From NCBI GenBank assembly GCA_026393835.1, contig JAPKZK010000168.1:1-42741 (forward strand): a DNA stretch of 42,741 nucleotides, read 5' to 3'. Origin of the DNA: Candidatus Aminicenantota bacterium (GTDB taxonomy: Bacteria; Acidobacteriota; Aminicenantia; UBA2199). The position numbers and the translations under genes were made by a program. This document shows positions 26,403 to 34,962 of this stretch, in pieces (the first letter of the stretch is position 1; each line of letters starts with the position of its first letter). The notes under the pieces are model-generated. The model was not told the origin of the DNA. It worked only from the letters and a program-made list of their open reading frames with translations, and did not search any database.

Positions 26403-26936
26403 TTATAAAAGAGGGCGACCGCGCTGCGGGCTTTCGTGTTCCAGCAGCCATCTTTTGTTTTCCAAGCCGCCGCCGAAACCGGTTAATGAACCGTCGCCGC
26501 CAATCACCCGGTGACAGGGAATTATAATAGCAACCGGGTTGCGCCCAACGCAGCCCCCGACTGCCCGCGCGCCTTGCGGTTTCCCTACTCGCGCGGCCAA
26601 TTGGCCATAGGTGACGGTTTGCCCCAAGGGAATGTTTTTTAATTCTTCCCATGTTGCCAACTCGAAATCGGTTCCACGAATGTCCAGCGGTGGGATTTTA
26701 AGACCGACGAAATTTCCCTGGAAATAATCCTCCAGCCACGCGGTGGTCAGCCGGGTTATTTCATTCTCGCCGTCCATTAACTTAGGCGTTGAATGCCACC
26801 TGTCCAGGCGCTTTTGGAGTAATGCCCGACGGCCTGGGTCCTGGAACTCGACGCTGCATAGACCTTTCTCCGAAACGAATATTAACAATGGCCCGGTGGG
26901 CGATGATATAATTTTTTGCAATAATGCCATACTCAT
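26403..26936 (-). CDS. ogt: Methylated-DNA-protein-cysteine methyltransferase
   Basis: A 177-residue O6-alkylguanine-DNA alkyltransferase, which removes methyl groups from O6-methylguanine in a suicide reaction. The active-site motif is IIIPCHRVIGGDGSLTGF with acceptor Cys141. The DNA-binding helix-turn-helix (TYGQLAARVGKPQGARAVGGCVGRNP) contains the arginine finger and the segment leading into the active site. Length and order match Ogt/AdaB proteins. It is ten bases downstream of phoU and four bases ahead of the HI0933 gene. The ATG at 26936 has AGAGG close by; the ATG two codons in (26930) has better spacing and is equally possible. Confidence 0.93.
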   Translation of the reverse strand: MSMALLQKIISSPTGPLLIFVSEKGLCSVEFQDPGRRALLQKRLDRWHSTPKLMDGENEITRLTTAWLEDYFQGNFVGLKIPPLDIRGTDFELATWEELKNIPLGQTVTYGQLAARVGKPQGARAVGGCVGRNPVAIIIPCHRVIGGDGSLTGFGGGLENKRWLLEHESPQRGRPLL

Positions 26937-26946
26937 AAAACCTCTA

Positions 26947-27606
26947 CTAATTTTCTGGTTTATGGCGGACGATCTCGCCCTCCACCATGTAAATCACATC
27001 CTCGGCAATATTGGTGGCGTGATCGGCGATCCGTTCCAGGTAACGACAGATACGGGCATAATCGATCAATACATCGACGTTTTCAGGGTTCCGGCGAATT
27101 TTATCTTTGATATCCAGGAATACCCGGTGCACCGCTTCGTCTACCTCATCGTCGGAACGCCTTACTTCGTAAGCGATTTGCGCATCCAGGTTGACCAGCG
27201 CATTGAGGCTCTGCGTCAACATGCGTTTCACCCCCTCTGTAATCCCGGAAAAATCGATGCGCGACTGAACCGGCAACTGCGAATTGATATATATGGCCCG
27301 GGAGGCAATGTTGACCGCTTCGTCGCCGATTCGCTCCAGGTCGCTGTTTATCTTAAGCACGGCCACGATGAAACGAAGGTCTATGGCCACCGGTTGATAC
27401 AAAGCCAGGATTTTTAGACAATTTTCTTCGATATCCAACTCCCGCTGATCCACCAGGTCGTCGGAATCGTGAATGCGGCGCGCCAATTCCAGGTCCCTCC
27501 TCTCGATTGCGCATACGGCATCTTCAAGATTCTGTTTCACCAGGTCGCTTAATTGGAAAATTTGTTTCTTTAATTTTTCTATTTCACGCTGCCAATGTGA
27601 CGTCAT
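26947..27606 (-). CDS. phoU: Phosphate signalling protein PhoU
   Basis: A 219-residue cytosolic protein built of two PhoU three-helix repeats. The characteristic metal/contact motifs are in each half: LERIGDEAVNIASRA (first) and LERIADHATNIAEDVIYM (second), with D-x-x-V-D-Q in the first helix. PhoU links the PstSCAB transporter to the PhoR sensor kinase and represses the pho regulon in high phosphate. GGAGG lies five bases before the ATG, and TATAAT boxes at 27647 and 27660 (minus) mark the probable promoter. The pst genes are 7.5 kb away on the other strand, separated by the peptide-maturation operon. No phoR/phoB gene is in the window. Confidence 0.95.
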   Translation of the reverse strand: MTSHWQREIEKLKKQIFQLSDLVKQNLEDAVCAIERRDLELARRIHDSDDLVDQRELDIEENCLKILALYQPVAIDLRFIVAVLKINSDLERIGDEAVNIASRAIYINSQLPVQSRIDFSGITEGVKRMLTQSLNALVNLDAQIAYEVRRSDDEVDEAVHRVFLDIKDKIRRNPENVDVLIDYARICRYLERIADHATNIAEDVIYMVEGEIVRHKPEN

Positions 27607-27802
27607 GCTGACCTCCGCGGCTCTTTTTTTTCATTTTTTTTCCATAATTATAGAACATGATTATATCACAAAAATCAGTTGCTTGAACAAAAAAAATAAA
27701 TTCATGGCAAGGAGTTATCTGGAAAATCATGAATTTGAAATGACCGCTCCCCTCATTCTAGAAAAATCAGAGGGTGCGTGATGCTAATTCTTGACGAGAG
27801 CA

Positions 27803-29398
27803 TCAGTCCGCCCCAACAGTACAAAGGTATACATCATGCATATTTTTTTTTATATAAGCTGCTGCCTCAAGTATATACTTAGAAATAGAGGTGGGGTTAT
27901 CATCAACAACATCATTTACGATTTTTTTTATTATTTTTAACGGAAATAGATTTAAAGGAGGATTTTTATCGATCAACACTTTGTTTTTCAAGTAAGGCCT
28001 GATGAAAGGAATAACACTTTTATCAATTGCTTTGTAAATTGAATATATTTTTTCCACCTGGGGATTTTTAAATTGTAATGAAGGATGGCTCGAAAAATCG
28101 GGATATTCTACCACCAGGTTGTCCTGCTTTAGTTTTTGTATAATAGGCATCCCATGCTTTAAAATAAGGACATTTTTTAAAACCCGGGAAATAAGATAAT
28201 CACTGTAAGGCAGTGGCAAATGGGAAAAATACTCACTTATTTTTTCCAGGAAAGCTAAATTCTCCTCAATTTCAGGAATGGTGAGGTAAGGATCGAAAAA
28301 TATAAAGCTTATGTCGAAATGAAGACGATGTGTATGCATTCGTTGCAATATTTCGAGGTTATCCCGGACACTTGAACCGGTCTCATACATTTGGTGAAAG
28401 CGGTCCAGTCCGGAATCGATTCCTATATCAACCATTTCCAGTCCAGCATCCCTTAAAGCAAGTAGACCGGGAATGTTTCTTACAAGTGCCGATGATTTCG
28501 CAATTAATGATAATCTTGGTTTAAGTTTTCGCTTGAGTATTTCGTTAGCAATTTCTCTTGCATTGTCATTGGGTGAGGATGCTTCTTCAGGGTTGAAAAA
28601 TTGTTCGCAATAAAATGCAAACTTATATTTCCCCCTGCCGATTAGTCGTTCAATTTCATCCACAATTTTTTTTACAGACCTTCCTCTCCAAAAATTTGTT
28701 CCGGGGGGGTAATTCATTCGATAAGGGACTTGAAGACCGCAGTATTGACAATCACGATTACACCCCCGGCTTATCACCAGGGGATACCAATCATCGTCGG
28801 AAAGTACTTGCTCAGGGAATTCGGAAAGGTGTATGTCATCAAGGTTTTTCGATAATGGTGAACTTGAAGTCGTTAAAATTTTATCCATACCGTGCTGCCT
28901 GAATGTGATACCTTCTAAAGACGATAAATCCATGTTTTCATGAAGTCCATTTAATAATCGGACCAGCACTTTTTCTGACTCAGGGTTTCTAATAACAACA
29001 TCGATCGAATCAAAAAGGTTTAAAATATCGTTCGCTTTTACTGTTATTGCCGTGAACCCACCAATTATAATGAACGAATTGTTCTTTTTTAACCGCTTTA
29101 AAAAACTACCCAGTTTGAAAAAATAGGTTATATCGGAAATATGCAGATAGATCAAATCCTCCTTAAATTGCTCGGTAAATTCGATCAGGTAACTGTTTTC
29201 TTCTGCGCTTAAATCATAGTATAACATTTCGTACATTATCCCATTTGACTGAAGGAATGACCGCAGCAGTAAAAACTCCACATCCATCTTCTGTTTGTTT
29301 GAAAGAACCGGGTATATAATCACCAGTCTCTTGGCAAAAATCGCACCTCGTTTTTTTTTCTGATTATGTCGAATATCGATCTCCTTTGAGAACCTCAT
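27803..29398 (-). CDS. Radical SAM protein with B12-binding-like N-domain (RiPP maturase candidate)
   Basis: A 531-residue enzyme. Residues about 20-150 have the alpha/beta pattern of a B12-binding-like domain (LVIIYPVLSNKQK, IYLHISDITYF, FIIIGGFTAITV), but the DxHxxG cobalamin loop is not seen, so cofactor binding is doubtful. Residues about 205-420 are the radical SAM barrel with cluster motif SRGCNRDCQYC (Cys213, 217, 220; CxxxCxxC) and later strands such as MVDIGIDSG. The C-terminal 100 residues are helical and not recognised. It is the last gene of the operon, eleven bases after the SPASM gene, with AAAGGA ahead of the ATG. Such enzymes often methylate or rearrange peptides or small molecules. 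Context makes the 51-residue peptide the likely substrate. Confidence 0.85.
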   Translation of the reverse strand: MRFSKEIDIRHNQKKKRGAIFAKRLVIIYPVLSNKQKMDVEFLLLRSFLQSNGIMYEMLYYDLSAEENSYLIEFTEQFKEDLIYLHISDITYFFKLGSFLKRLKKNNSFIIIGGFTAITVKANDILNLFDSIDVVIRNPESEKVLVRLLNGLHENMDLSSLEGITFRQHGMDKILTTSSSPLSKNLDDIHLSEFPEQVLSDDDWYPLVISRGCNRDCQYCGLQVPYRMNYPPGTNFWRGRSVKKIVDEIERLIGRGKYKFAFYCEQFFNPEEASSPNDNAREIANEILKRKLKPRLSLIAKSSALVRNIPGLLALRDAGLEMVDIGIDSGLDRFHQMYETGSSVRDNLEILQRMHTHRLHFDISFIFFDPYLTIPEIEENLAFLEKISEYFSHLPLPYSDYLISRVLKNVLILKHGMPIIQKLKQDNLVVEYPDFSSHPSLQFKNPQVEKIYSIYKAIDKSVIPFIRPYLKNKVLIDKNPPLNLFPLKIIKKIVNDVVDDNPTSISKYILEAAAYIKKNMHDVYLCTVGAD

Positions 29399-29409
29399 TT
29401 AAAATTCCT

Positions 29410-30486
29410 TTAACTACCCAGTTGATCCCCTTTTTTTAATGGACACAACAAACCTGGCGCCAACAAATCGTTATAGACGATATAAGCCGCTGCCCTGCAT
29501 CCGGCATCACAAAGGTATATGTATTTACAGTCTTTGCAGTAGGGCGTTTGGTCCATTGATATTTTAGACAGTTCTCTGATGGTTTTAAAATTTTCAGATT
29601 CATTCCAGATATCATATAAATCTTGTTCTCGAATATTGCCCCCTTTAAAGGTCAAAAACCCTTCACAGGGAACCACGTCTCCATTAGGAGTGATGGCGCA
29701 GGATGTTGCAGCAGCCCCACAACCACTCTTTAAACTCTGGATTTTATAGTCCTGCGGATTCTGTTGGAAATCTTTGTATAACTGGGGTAAGTAATAGTAA
29801 TAACCAAATTGGCAGATTATTTTAACTGCCGGGGATTCTGTTTGTTTTTTTTTGATAACATCTAAAAATTCTTCCACTTGATGCGGGTATTCCAGTACGA
29901 GGTCTTTATAAATTTTGAGGCATCTCCCTTCCGGTGATAAATTGTTTGCTTGAATTGTCGAAATTCCTAAGGGAGCCATAAAATCAATCAATGGTCCTAC
30001 TTCTTTATAATTATCCCTGGTGGGGGTAAAAGATATGGTGGGTTTAATACCGACTCCCAGTAAATTTTGAATACCTTTTATGGTTTGCTGGAAAGAACCA
30101 TCCCCCCGTATCATATTATGTCTTTGCTCCAGGCCGTCAACCGAAATTGTAATTGCTCTCACATTAAGTTCACTTAATTGATATGCGACTTTTTCTGAAA
30201 TCAATGTACCGTTTGTTAATAATGAGATTCGGTGCATCCGATTTTCCCGAAGCCTTTTCAATAGTACGAATAAATCGTCTCTTAGAAAAATCTCTCCACC
30301 GGATAAAGCAATATTAAAAACCTGCAGTTCTTTGAGTCTCAAAAAAAAATTTAACCATTCTTCCGTATTAAGTTCTTCTTTGGAAGCCTTATTCGCGGCA
30401 TCCCTCAAGCAGAAAATGCAATTTAAATTGCATCTATCAGTCAATAATAACCGTACGGAGTAGGGAATTTTTGTAAAACGTATCAT
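29410..30486 (-). CDS. Radical SAM/SPASM peptide-modifying enzyme 2
   Basis: A 358-residue radical SAM enzyme with the CxxxCxxC cluster motif LTDRCNLNCIFC (Cys19, 23, 26), the SAM-binding GGE (LSGGEIFLR) and an SVDG strand. The C-terminal SPASM region (about 255-350) has cysteines positioned to bind auxiliary [4Fe-4S] clusters: GCGAAATSCAITPNGDVVPCEG, then YCKDCKYIYLCDAGC and LLCPL. SPASM enzymes crosslink or epimerise RiPP precursors (for example sactipeptide, ranthipeptide and mycofactocin maturases). GGAGA lies eight bases ahead of the ATG. It follows the precursor gene by 161 bases. The N-terminal sequence differs from enzyme 1 enough to suggest a distinct reaction. Confidence 0.9.
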   Translation of the reverse strand: MIRFTKIPYSVRLLLTDRCNLNCIFCLRDAANKASKEELNTEEWLNFFLRLKELQVFNIALSGGEIFLRDDLFVLLKRLRENRMHRISLLTNGTLISEKVAYQLSELNVRAITISVDGLEQRHNMIRGDGSFQQTIKGIQNLLGVGIKPTISFTPTRDNYKEVGPLIDFMAPLGISTIQANNLSPEGRCLKIYKDLVLEYPHQVEEFLDVIKKKQTESPAVKIICQFGYYYYLPQLYKDFQQNPQDYKIQSLKSGCGAAATSCAITPNGDVVPCEGFLTFKGGNIREQDLYDIWNESENFKTIRELSKISMDQTPYCKDCKYIYLCDAGCRAAAYIVYNDLLAPGLLCPLKKGDQLGS

Positions 30487-30647
30487 GATATAGTCTCCAT
30501 CGAAGGAATCGATTTAAACAGGACCTGGATTCTTCGTCTAAAATTTTCATTTTTATCACCACCAACACTTATTGATAAAAGAGGAACCCCTGGGCGATTT
30601 GTTTCATTCTATCACTTTACTTTACATATTAAATGGATGCCTGCATT

Positions 30648-30803
30648 TCAGCCGCTGCCGGGAAAACAGCCGCCGTTTTGACATCCCTTATCGCATCCCG
30701 TGCTGCAGGTTTTTGGTGGGTCTGTACCCGGCAGCGGATCGCCGTGACCAAATGCAATACCATCCAGGGTAAGCAATACCGGAATTTCAAACAGGTTTTT
30801 CAT
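30648..30803 (-). CDS. Cysteine-rich RiPP precursor peptide (51 residues)
   Basis: A small gene between two radical SAM/SPASM genes, missed by length cut-offs. AGGAGG lies nine to ten bases before the ATG. The product has a leader-like N-half (MKNLFEIPVLLTLDG, then Gly/Pro-rich GHGDPLPGTDPP) and a compact C-terminal core with four cysteines in C-x3-C-x3-C-x4-C spacing: CSTGCDKGCQNGGC at residues 33-46, followed by FPGSG. Leader plus short Gly/Cys-rich core, with an adjacent PqqD-like protein and three radical SAM enzymes, is the signature of a modified peptide. The cysteines would be thioether donors in a sactipeptide- or ranthipeptide-type product, but chemistry is inferred. I do not recognise the sequence as a known family. 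Confidence 0.85.
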   Translation of the reverse strand: MKNLFEIPVLLTLDGIAFGHGDPLPGTDPPKTCSTGCDKGCQNGGCFPGSG

Positions 30804-30890
30804 TCGGCTTCACCTCCTATTTTCTTAATTTTTTTCTTCTTTTTATTTTCACTGTTCACCAGGGGTTCCATTCATATTTAAAATATCCCA

Positions 30891-31976
30891 TTACATATAT
30901 GTTGCGTTTATTAGCCTTGATTTTGGGAATTTACCGGAATCATAATAAGCCTGGCATAAGGGGTGGGGAGCAAAAAAATCACCATATGCACATATTGCTT
31001 GTGCCCTACACCCGCCAAGGCATGTTTTCCTGAAAATGCAATTTGAACATATTCCTTTTAAATCCGTATGCAATACGCTGTCATGTACTTTAGATAAAAA
31101 AGGATCATTTTCCCATTTATTTCTGACATCGATCGTAGATACATGTCCGAATAAATATTTTTCCACCTGTTTGCCTAATGAACAAATTGAGATGTTGCCA
31201 TTGGCTAAGATGCTTAAGGAATTTTTATAGCCGCAATGCCCACCGCAAGAATATTTTAGGGTTAAATTTTTGAATGAGAAGAAAACTGGATCAAGATGTA
31301 AAATGACCCTGAACGGATACCTTCCGATTAATCCGGATATATCCTCGGTGATTTGGGGAAATTCTTCGGGGTGAAATAATTGGTCCTTTTTATCCATTTC
31401 CTCGGCTCTTCCAATAATGGCAACAACATTGACCTTGAACGTATTGCAGTGTTTATATCTGTCGTTAACAAAGTCCAATAGCGGGATGAGTTCGTGATAA
31501 TTAACCTTCGATATTGCCATAATTACCTGGAAGTTTATCTTTGCTTTTTCCAGTTCATCAAGGCTCTGGATCGTTCGCTGAAAAGCATTCTTACTGTTCC
31601 TGTACCCATTGTGGGTTTCGGGTGTAACTCCATCAAGACTAACCGCACAATAAATATTATATTTTTTTATCGTTTCCAGGTTATTTTTATAGGGGATCAA
31701 TATACCGTTGGTTTCGATAGTCATCTTGATTTTTTTCTCATGGAAATAATCTGCAAACTTTTTAAATTCATTGTTCAGCAGCGGTTCACCTCCTGAAAAA
31801 GTGATATCTCTCAACCCCATATCCAGTGTATCGTTTAGAAAATCTTTGCATTCTTCAAATTTTAAAGCGGAATGCATGCCCTCCCCTTCCAGGGGAGCAG
31901 ACTGCCAACAGTGTATGCAATTCAAATTACATTGGTCGGTCAAATAAATGTATAAGGAACTTAATCGAGTCTTCAT
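30891..31976 (-). CDS. Radical SAM/SPASM peptide-modifying enzyme 1
   Basis: A 361-residue radical SAM enzyme: CxxxCxxC motif LTDQCNLNCIHCW (Cys16, 20, 23), GGEP at TFSGGEPLLN, and SLDG in the barrel. The SPASM domain (about 240-345) shows CGGHCGYKNSLSILANGNISICSLG, then ICSNCIFRKTCLGGCRAQAIC and PLCQAYY, enough cysteines for two auxiliary clusters. It starts one base after the stop of the PqqD-like gene (TAG-A-ATG) with GGAGGAACG as ribosome binding site, so the recognition protein and enzyme are made in a fixed ratio. The precursor gene follows 87 bases later. This pairing makes it the most probable enzyme for the first modification of the precursor. Confidence 0.92.
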   Translation of the reverse strand: MKTRLSSLYIYLTDQCNLNCIHCWQSAPLEGEGMHSALKFEECKDFLNDTLDMGLRDITFSGGEPLLNNEFKKFADYFHEKKIKMTIETNGILIPYKNNLETIKKYNIYCAVSLDGVTPETHNGYRNSKNAFQRTIQSLDELEKAKINFQVIMAISKVNYHELIPLLDFVNDRYKHCNTFKVNVVAIIGRAEEMDKKDQLFHPEEFPQITEDISGLIGRYPFRVILHLDPVFFSFKNLTLKYSCGGHCGYKNSLSILANGNISICSLGKQVEKYLFGHVSTIDVRNKWENDPFLSKVHDSVLHTDLKGICSNCIFRKTCLGGCRAQAICAYGDFFAPHPLCQAYYDSGKFPKSRLINATYM

Positions 31977-31977
31977 T

Positions 31978-32334
31978 CTATCGTTCCTCCTCTTTTATTC
32001 TTATTAATTTTGCCGCCAGCAAAGTCCCTATATAGCTTTTAACGATCTCAAGTATATTTATGCCATCGTTAATGATATAATTTTTTTCAATGATTTCAAC
32101 CAATTGGGCGACATTTTTCTCCCCATCACAATTATCAAGTATGAACCTACCGGTTGAATTGATCACAAGGATGAGTTCATTCTCTGCATTAAATAACATA
32201 TATTTCCCGTCCTCTTCCATTTCTTCCCGGATCGTCACCTCAGGGCTTCTTATGGGAATCATCGTCTCCTCGATAACGATCGATGCCTTTTTCTCTTCCT
32301 GCGGCTGAGAGTTATTTTTTCTTTCATCATTCAT
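31978..32334 (-). CDS. PqqD-like RiPP recognition element protein
   Basis: A 118-residue protein whose C-terminal 85 residues match the PqqD fold (winged-helix RiPP recognition element): strands TIREEMEEDGKYMLFNAEN and LILVINSTGRFILDNCDG, then the helix NVAQLVEIIEKNY. PqqD-like proteins bind the leader of a precursor peptide and present it to a radical SAM enzyme. The N-terminal 30 residues are charged and probably disordered (KNNSQPQEEKK). ATG 32334 is chosen because AAAGGAG lies nine bases before it; an in-frame ATG at 32373 has no ribosome binding site. It is coupled to radical SAM/SPASM enzyme 1. Being a discrete protein rather than a fusion is notable in Gram-negative systems. Confidence 0.83.
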   Translation of the reverse strand: MNDERKNNSQPQEEKKASIVIEETMIPIRSPEVTIREEMEEDGKYMLFNAENELILVINSTGRFILDNCDGEKNVAQLVEIIEKNYIINDGINILEIVKSYIGTLLAAKLIRIKEEER

Positions 32335-32391
32335 CTTATAATTCTCCTTTTTATTATGCTCCTTCATGGTCATTCCGTGCCGGTTTCCCGT

Positions 32392-34758
32392 TTACTCATA
32401 TTTTAGGGCCTCAATCGGGTTGGCTGTGGCTGCCCTGATCGCCTTGTAACTGAGCGTCAGGAATGTGGTTAAAAGAATAATTAATCCCGACAACATAAAT
32501 ACCCATACCCCGATGCCCACCCGGTAGGCGAAATTTTGCAGCCACCTGTTCATAATATACCACCCGATGGGCCAGGCAATAATATTCGCAATCATTACCC
32601 AGCGGGTGAATTCTTTTGATAACAACAGCACAATGCCCGCCGCCGATGCGCCGAGTGCTTTCCGAATGCCGATCTCTTTTGTGCGCTGCTCAACTGTAAA
32701 TGCTGCCAGGCCGAATAACCCAAGGCAGGCTATAAAAATGGAAAGTGATGTAACCACGACAAAAAGTTTCCCCAATCTCGCTTCGGTTCTGTAAAGATTA
32801 TCGATATCTTCATCGAGAAATGTGTATTCAAAAGTTTGATCCGGGACAAGTTCGCGCCACTTATTCTTTAGAAAATCAAGGGTATGAGGAATATTAACCG
32901 GGGCAATTCTCACTGAAAAGTAAGCAAACCATTTTGGGGCGAAATAGAGAAAAAGCGGGTTAATTTCATGATGGAATGACTTGAAATGGAAGTCTTTAAC
33001 AACGCCGATAACGGGCCCCTCTTTACCATTTCCGGGCCTAAATTTTTTACCGAGCGGTGAATCCCAGCCGCATTCGTTTACCGCTGATTCGTTTAGAATA
33101 TAGGCCCCTTCTATATCGCCCGGGAATTTTTCTGAAAAACTTCTCCCTTGAAGTAGTGTTAGCGAGAAGGTTTCTAAGAAATTACAATCAACGATTATAC
33201 AATTAATCATCGGGTTCTTGCCGGGCATAAGACCTTCCCGCCAATAATTCATATAAAAACGGTTCTTGCCTTGAAAAAATGAAGAAGCACTGACGGCCTT
33301 GACATTGCTATCCGTTAAAAATTCGTTTTTAATCGTTTCATACTTTTCCAATGCGGTTTTCCTGTAAATAGGAATATTTACGATGTTCTTCTTTTCGAAC
33401 CCCAGGTCTTTGTTTTTTAAATAATTCAATTGGTTCAACATGATGAGACTGCTTATAATAAATACGATAGAAAGAGTAAATTGGAATATCACCAGGATTT
33501 TTCTCAAGCGGGAGATTTTAGAATTGGGCTTTAACGTTCCTTTAAGGGCCTTTATGGGTTGCAAATACGAGATAAAGACGGCGGGGAAAATACCGGAAAC
33601 AAACCCTGCCAGCAGTGATATCCCCAGCAAAAGGGTTGGTAAAAAGGGATCGCTAAAAAGGTTCATCTCTAATTGCTTGCCGGAAAGAAAATTGAAGAGA
33701 GGCAAAAACAACTTACCCAATAAAACCGCAAAAGGCAGCGCAAGAAAAGAAAAAAGAAATGCCTCACATAAAAATTGATAAATCAATTGAGACGGGACAG
33801 CGCCGACGACTTTAAGCAAACCGACTGTCCGGGTCCGTTTGAGGTATCTTGCAGTAGTCAGGTTAATATAATTTAAACATGCAATTAAAAGAATGAACAG
33901 CGCAATGGCGGAGTATAGATAAACGGTGCGGATATCACCGTTGGGGCCGATTTCGTTCCCCAAGTTTGAGTACAAATGAATACGGCTTATGGGCTGAAGC
34001 GGATATGATGTCTTATACAGGGACACAGCATCCTTTCCCCTGTATTTTTCAACAAATTGCGGTAATTTTGCATTGAATTCAGGCTGCGGATTATTTTTGG
34101 TTATCAATAAATAGGTATAATAATTGGAAATGCCCCACTGGTTGGAATTTTTTCCTGCGTAATCTAAAAAAGAACCCAGGAAATCGAATCTAAGATGCGA
34201 ATTTGGGGGAATATTTTTAAAAACCCCGGTCACCTTGTAATCCCCCGTCCCATTTAAGTTGATTATTTTTCCTACCGGTTCTTCTTTTCCAAAATATTTC
34301 TTTTTCATATCCTCGGAGATAATAATGGAGTACGGCGTTATTAAGGCGGTTTCCGGGTTACCTTGAACCATGGGGAAAGTAAAAAGCTCGAAGACATCGG
34401 GGTCGGCAAAAAAAATTTGTTCAAAGAAGCATTTATCCTTAACGCTTACGAGGAATCCATTCTCACCGAAACGGACTGCTTTTTTCACTTCAGGGAATGC
34501 AGCGGCTAATGCAGGCCCAAGCGGGGCTGGCGTACTGGCTGAATTTTTTATGATGCCATCTGCTTCATATTGGTACGTCACCCTATAAATTTGGTCAGCC
34601 TTCTCATGATAACGGTCATAGCTTAATTCATCACGGACCCACAAAAAAAGAAGTATACTGGATGTGATACCGACAGCAAAACCGATCAAATTTATGAAAG
34701 AATGGCTTTTCAACCTTAGCATGCTTCTGAAGGCAATCTTCGCAAAATTTTTGAACAA
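32392..34758 (-). CDS. FtsX/MacB-like ABC transporter permease
   Basis: A 788-residue inner-membrane permease of the MacB/FtsX type common in Bacteroidota and Acidobacteriota. It has one N-terminal helix (FINLIGFAVGITSSILLFLWV), a large periplasmic MacB-core domain, three helices (YLYSAIALFILLIACLNYINL and two more), a second periplasmic domain, and a final FtsX block with FTVEQRTKEIGIRKALGASAAGI. It starts with TTG: GGAGG is seven bases ahead of it, and no in-frame ATG lies nearby. No ATPase is encoded here, so it must pair with one elsewhere. As first gene of the peptide operon it could export or sense the product, which is inference. It is 18 bases ahead of the gene region for the PqqD-like protein. 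Confidence 0.88.
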   Translation of the reverse strand: MFKNFAKIAFRSMLRLKSHSFINLIGFAVGITSSILLFLWVRDELSYDRYHEKADQIYRVTYQYEADGIIKNSASTPAPLGPALAAAFPEVKKAVRFGENGFLVSVKDKCFFEQIFFADPDVFELFTFPMVQGNPETALITPYSIIISEDMKKKYFGKEEPVGKIINLNGTGDYKVTGVFKNIPPNSHLRFDFLGSFLDYAGKNSNQWGISNYYTYLLITKNNPQPEFNAKLPQFVEKYRGKDAVSLYKTSYPLQPISRIHLYSNLGNEIGPNGDIRTVYLYSAIALFILLIACLNYINLTTARYLKRTRTVGLLKVVGAVPSQLIYQFLCEAFLFSFLALPFAVLLGKLFLPLFNFLSGKQLEMNLFSDPFLPTLLLGISLLAGFVSGIFPAVFISYLQPIKALKGTLKPNSKISRLRKILVIFQFTLSIVFIISSLIMLNQLNYLKNKDLGFEKKNIVNIPIYRKTALEKYETIKNEFLTDSNVKAVSASSFFQGKNRFYMNYWREGLMPGKNPMINCIIVDCNFLETFSLTLLQGRSFSEKFPGDIEGAYILNESAVNECGWDSPLGKKFRPGNGKEGPVIGVVKDFHFKSFHHEINPLFLYFAPKWFAYFSVRIAPVNIPHTLDFLKNKWRELVPDQTFEYTFLDEDIDNLYRTEARLGKLFVVVTSLSIFIACLGLFGLAAFTVEQRTKEIGIRKALGASAAGIVLLLSKEFTRWVMIANIIAWPIGWYIMNRWLQNFAYRVGIGVWVFMLSGLIILLTTFLTLSYKAIRAATANPIEALKYE

Positions 34759-34809
34759 ATTTAAACCTCCACGACTGCTTTCGTTCTCTAGACCATTTTA
34801 TAATTCTAT

Positions 34810-34838
34810 ATTTTACCATAATTTGGTTTTTATATCAA
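34810..34838 (-). promoter_or_regulatory. Promoter of the RiPP operon
   Basis: Minus-strand TTGATA (34833-34838), 17-base spacer, TAAAAT (34810-34815), about 52 bases before the TTG start of the permease. Near-consensus and the only good promoter ahead of the operon. It is divergent from the pst promoter about 170 bases away. Confidence 0.75.
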
Positions 34839-34962
34839 TAGTGTCTGCCAAAATTCAAAATACAAATGCTCAAAATCCCCAACAAACGCAAACTGCCTCA
34901 TTTCCTCGCGCTACATGACCGGTACCAATATCCGCAGAGCCAGTACCATTATCTAGCCAATT

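Noticed and set aside
27703..27780. 25-codon plus-strand frame (MARSYLENHEF start) between phoU and the RiPP operon
   Set aside because: No ribosome binding site; lies in the probable control region of phoU.
30437..30550. 37-codon frame after the precursor gene, overlapping SPASM enzyme 2 out of frame
   Set aside because: Has a GGTGGTGA ahead but overlaps a secure gene in another frame and has no peptide-like features.
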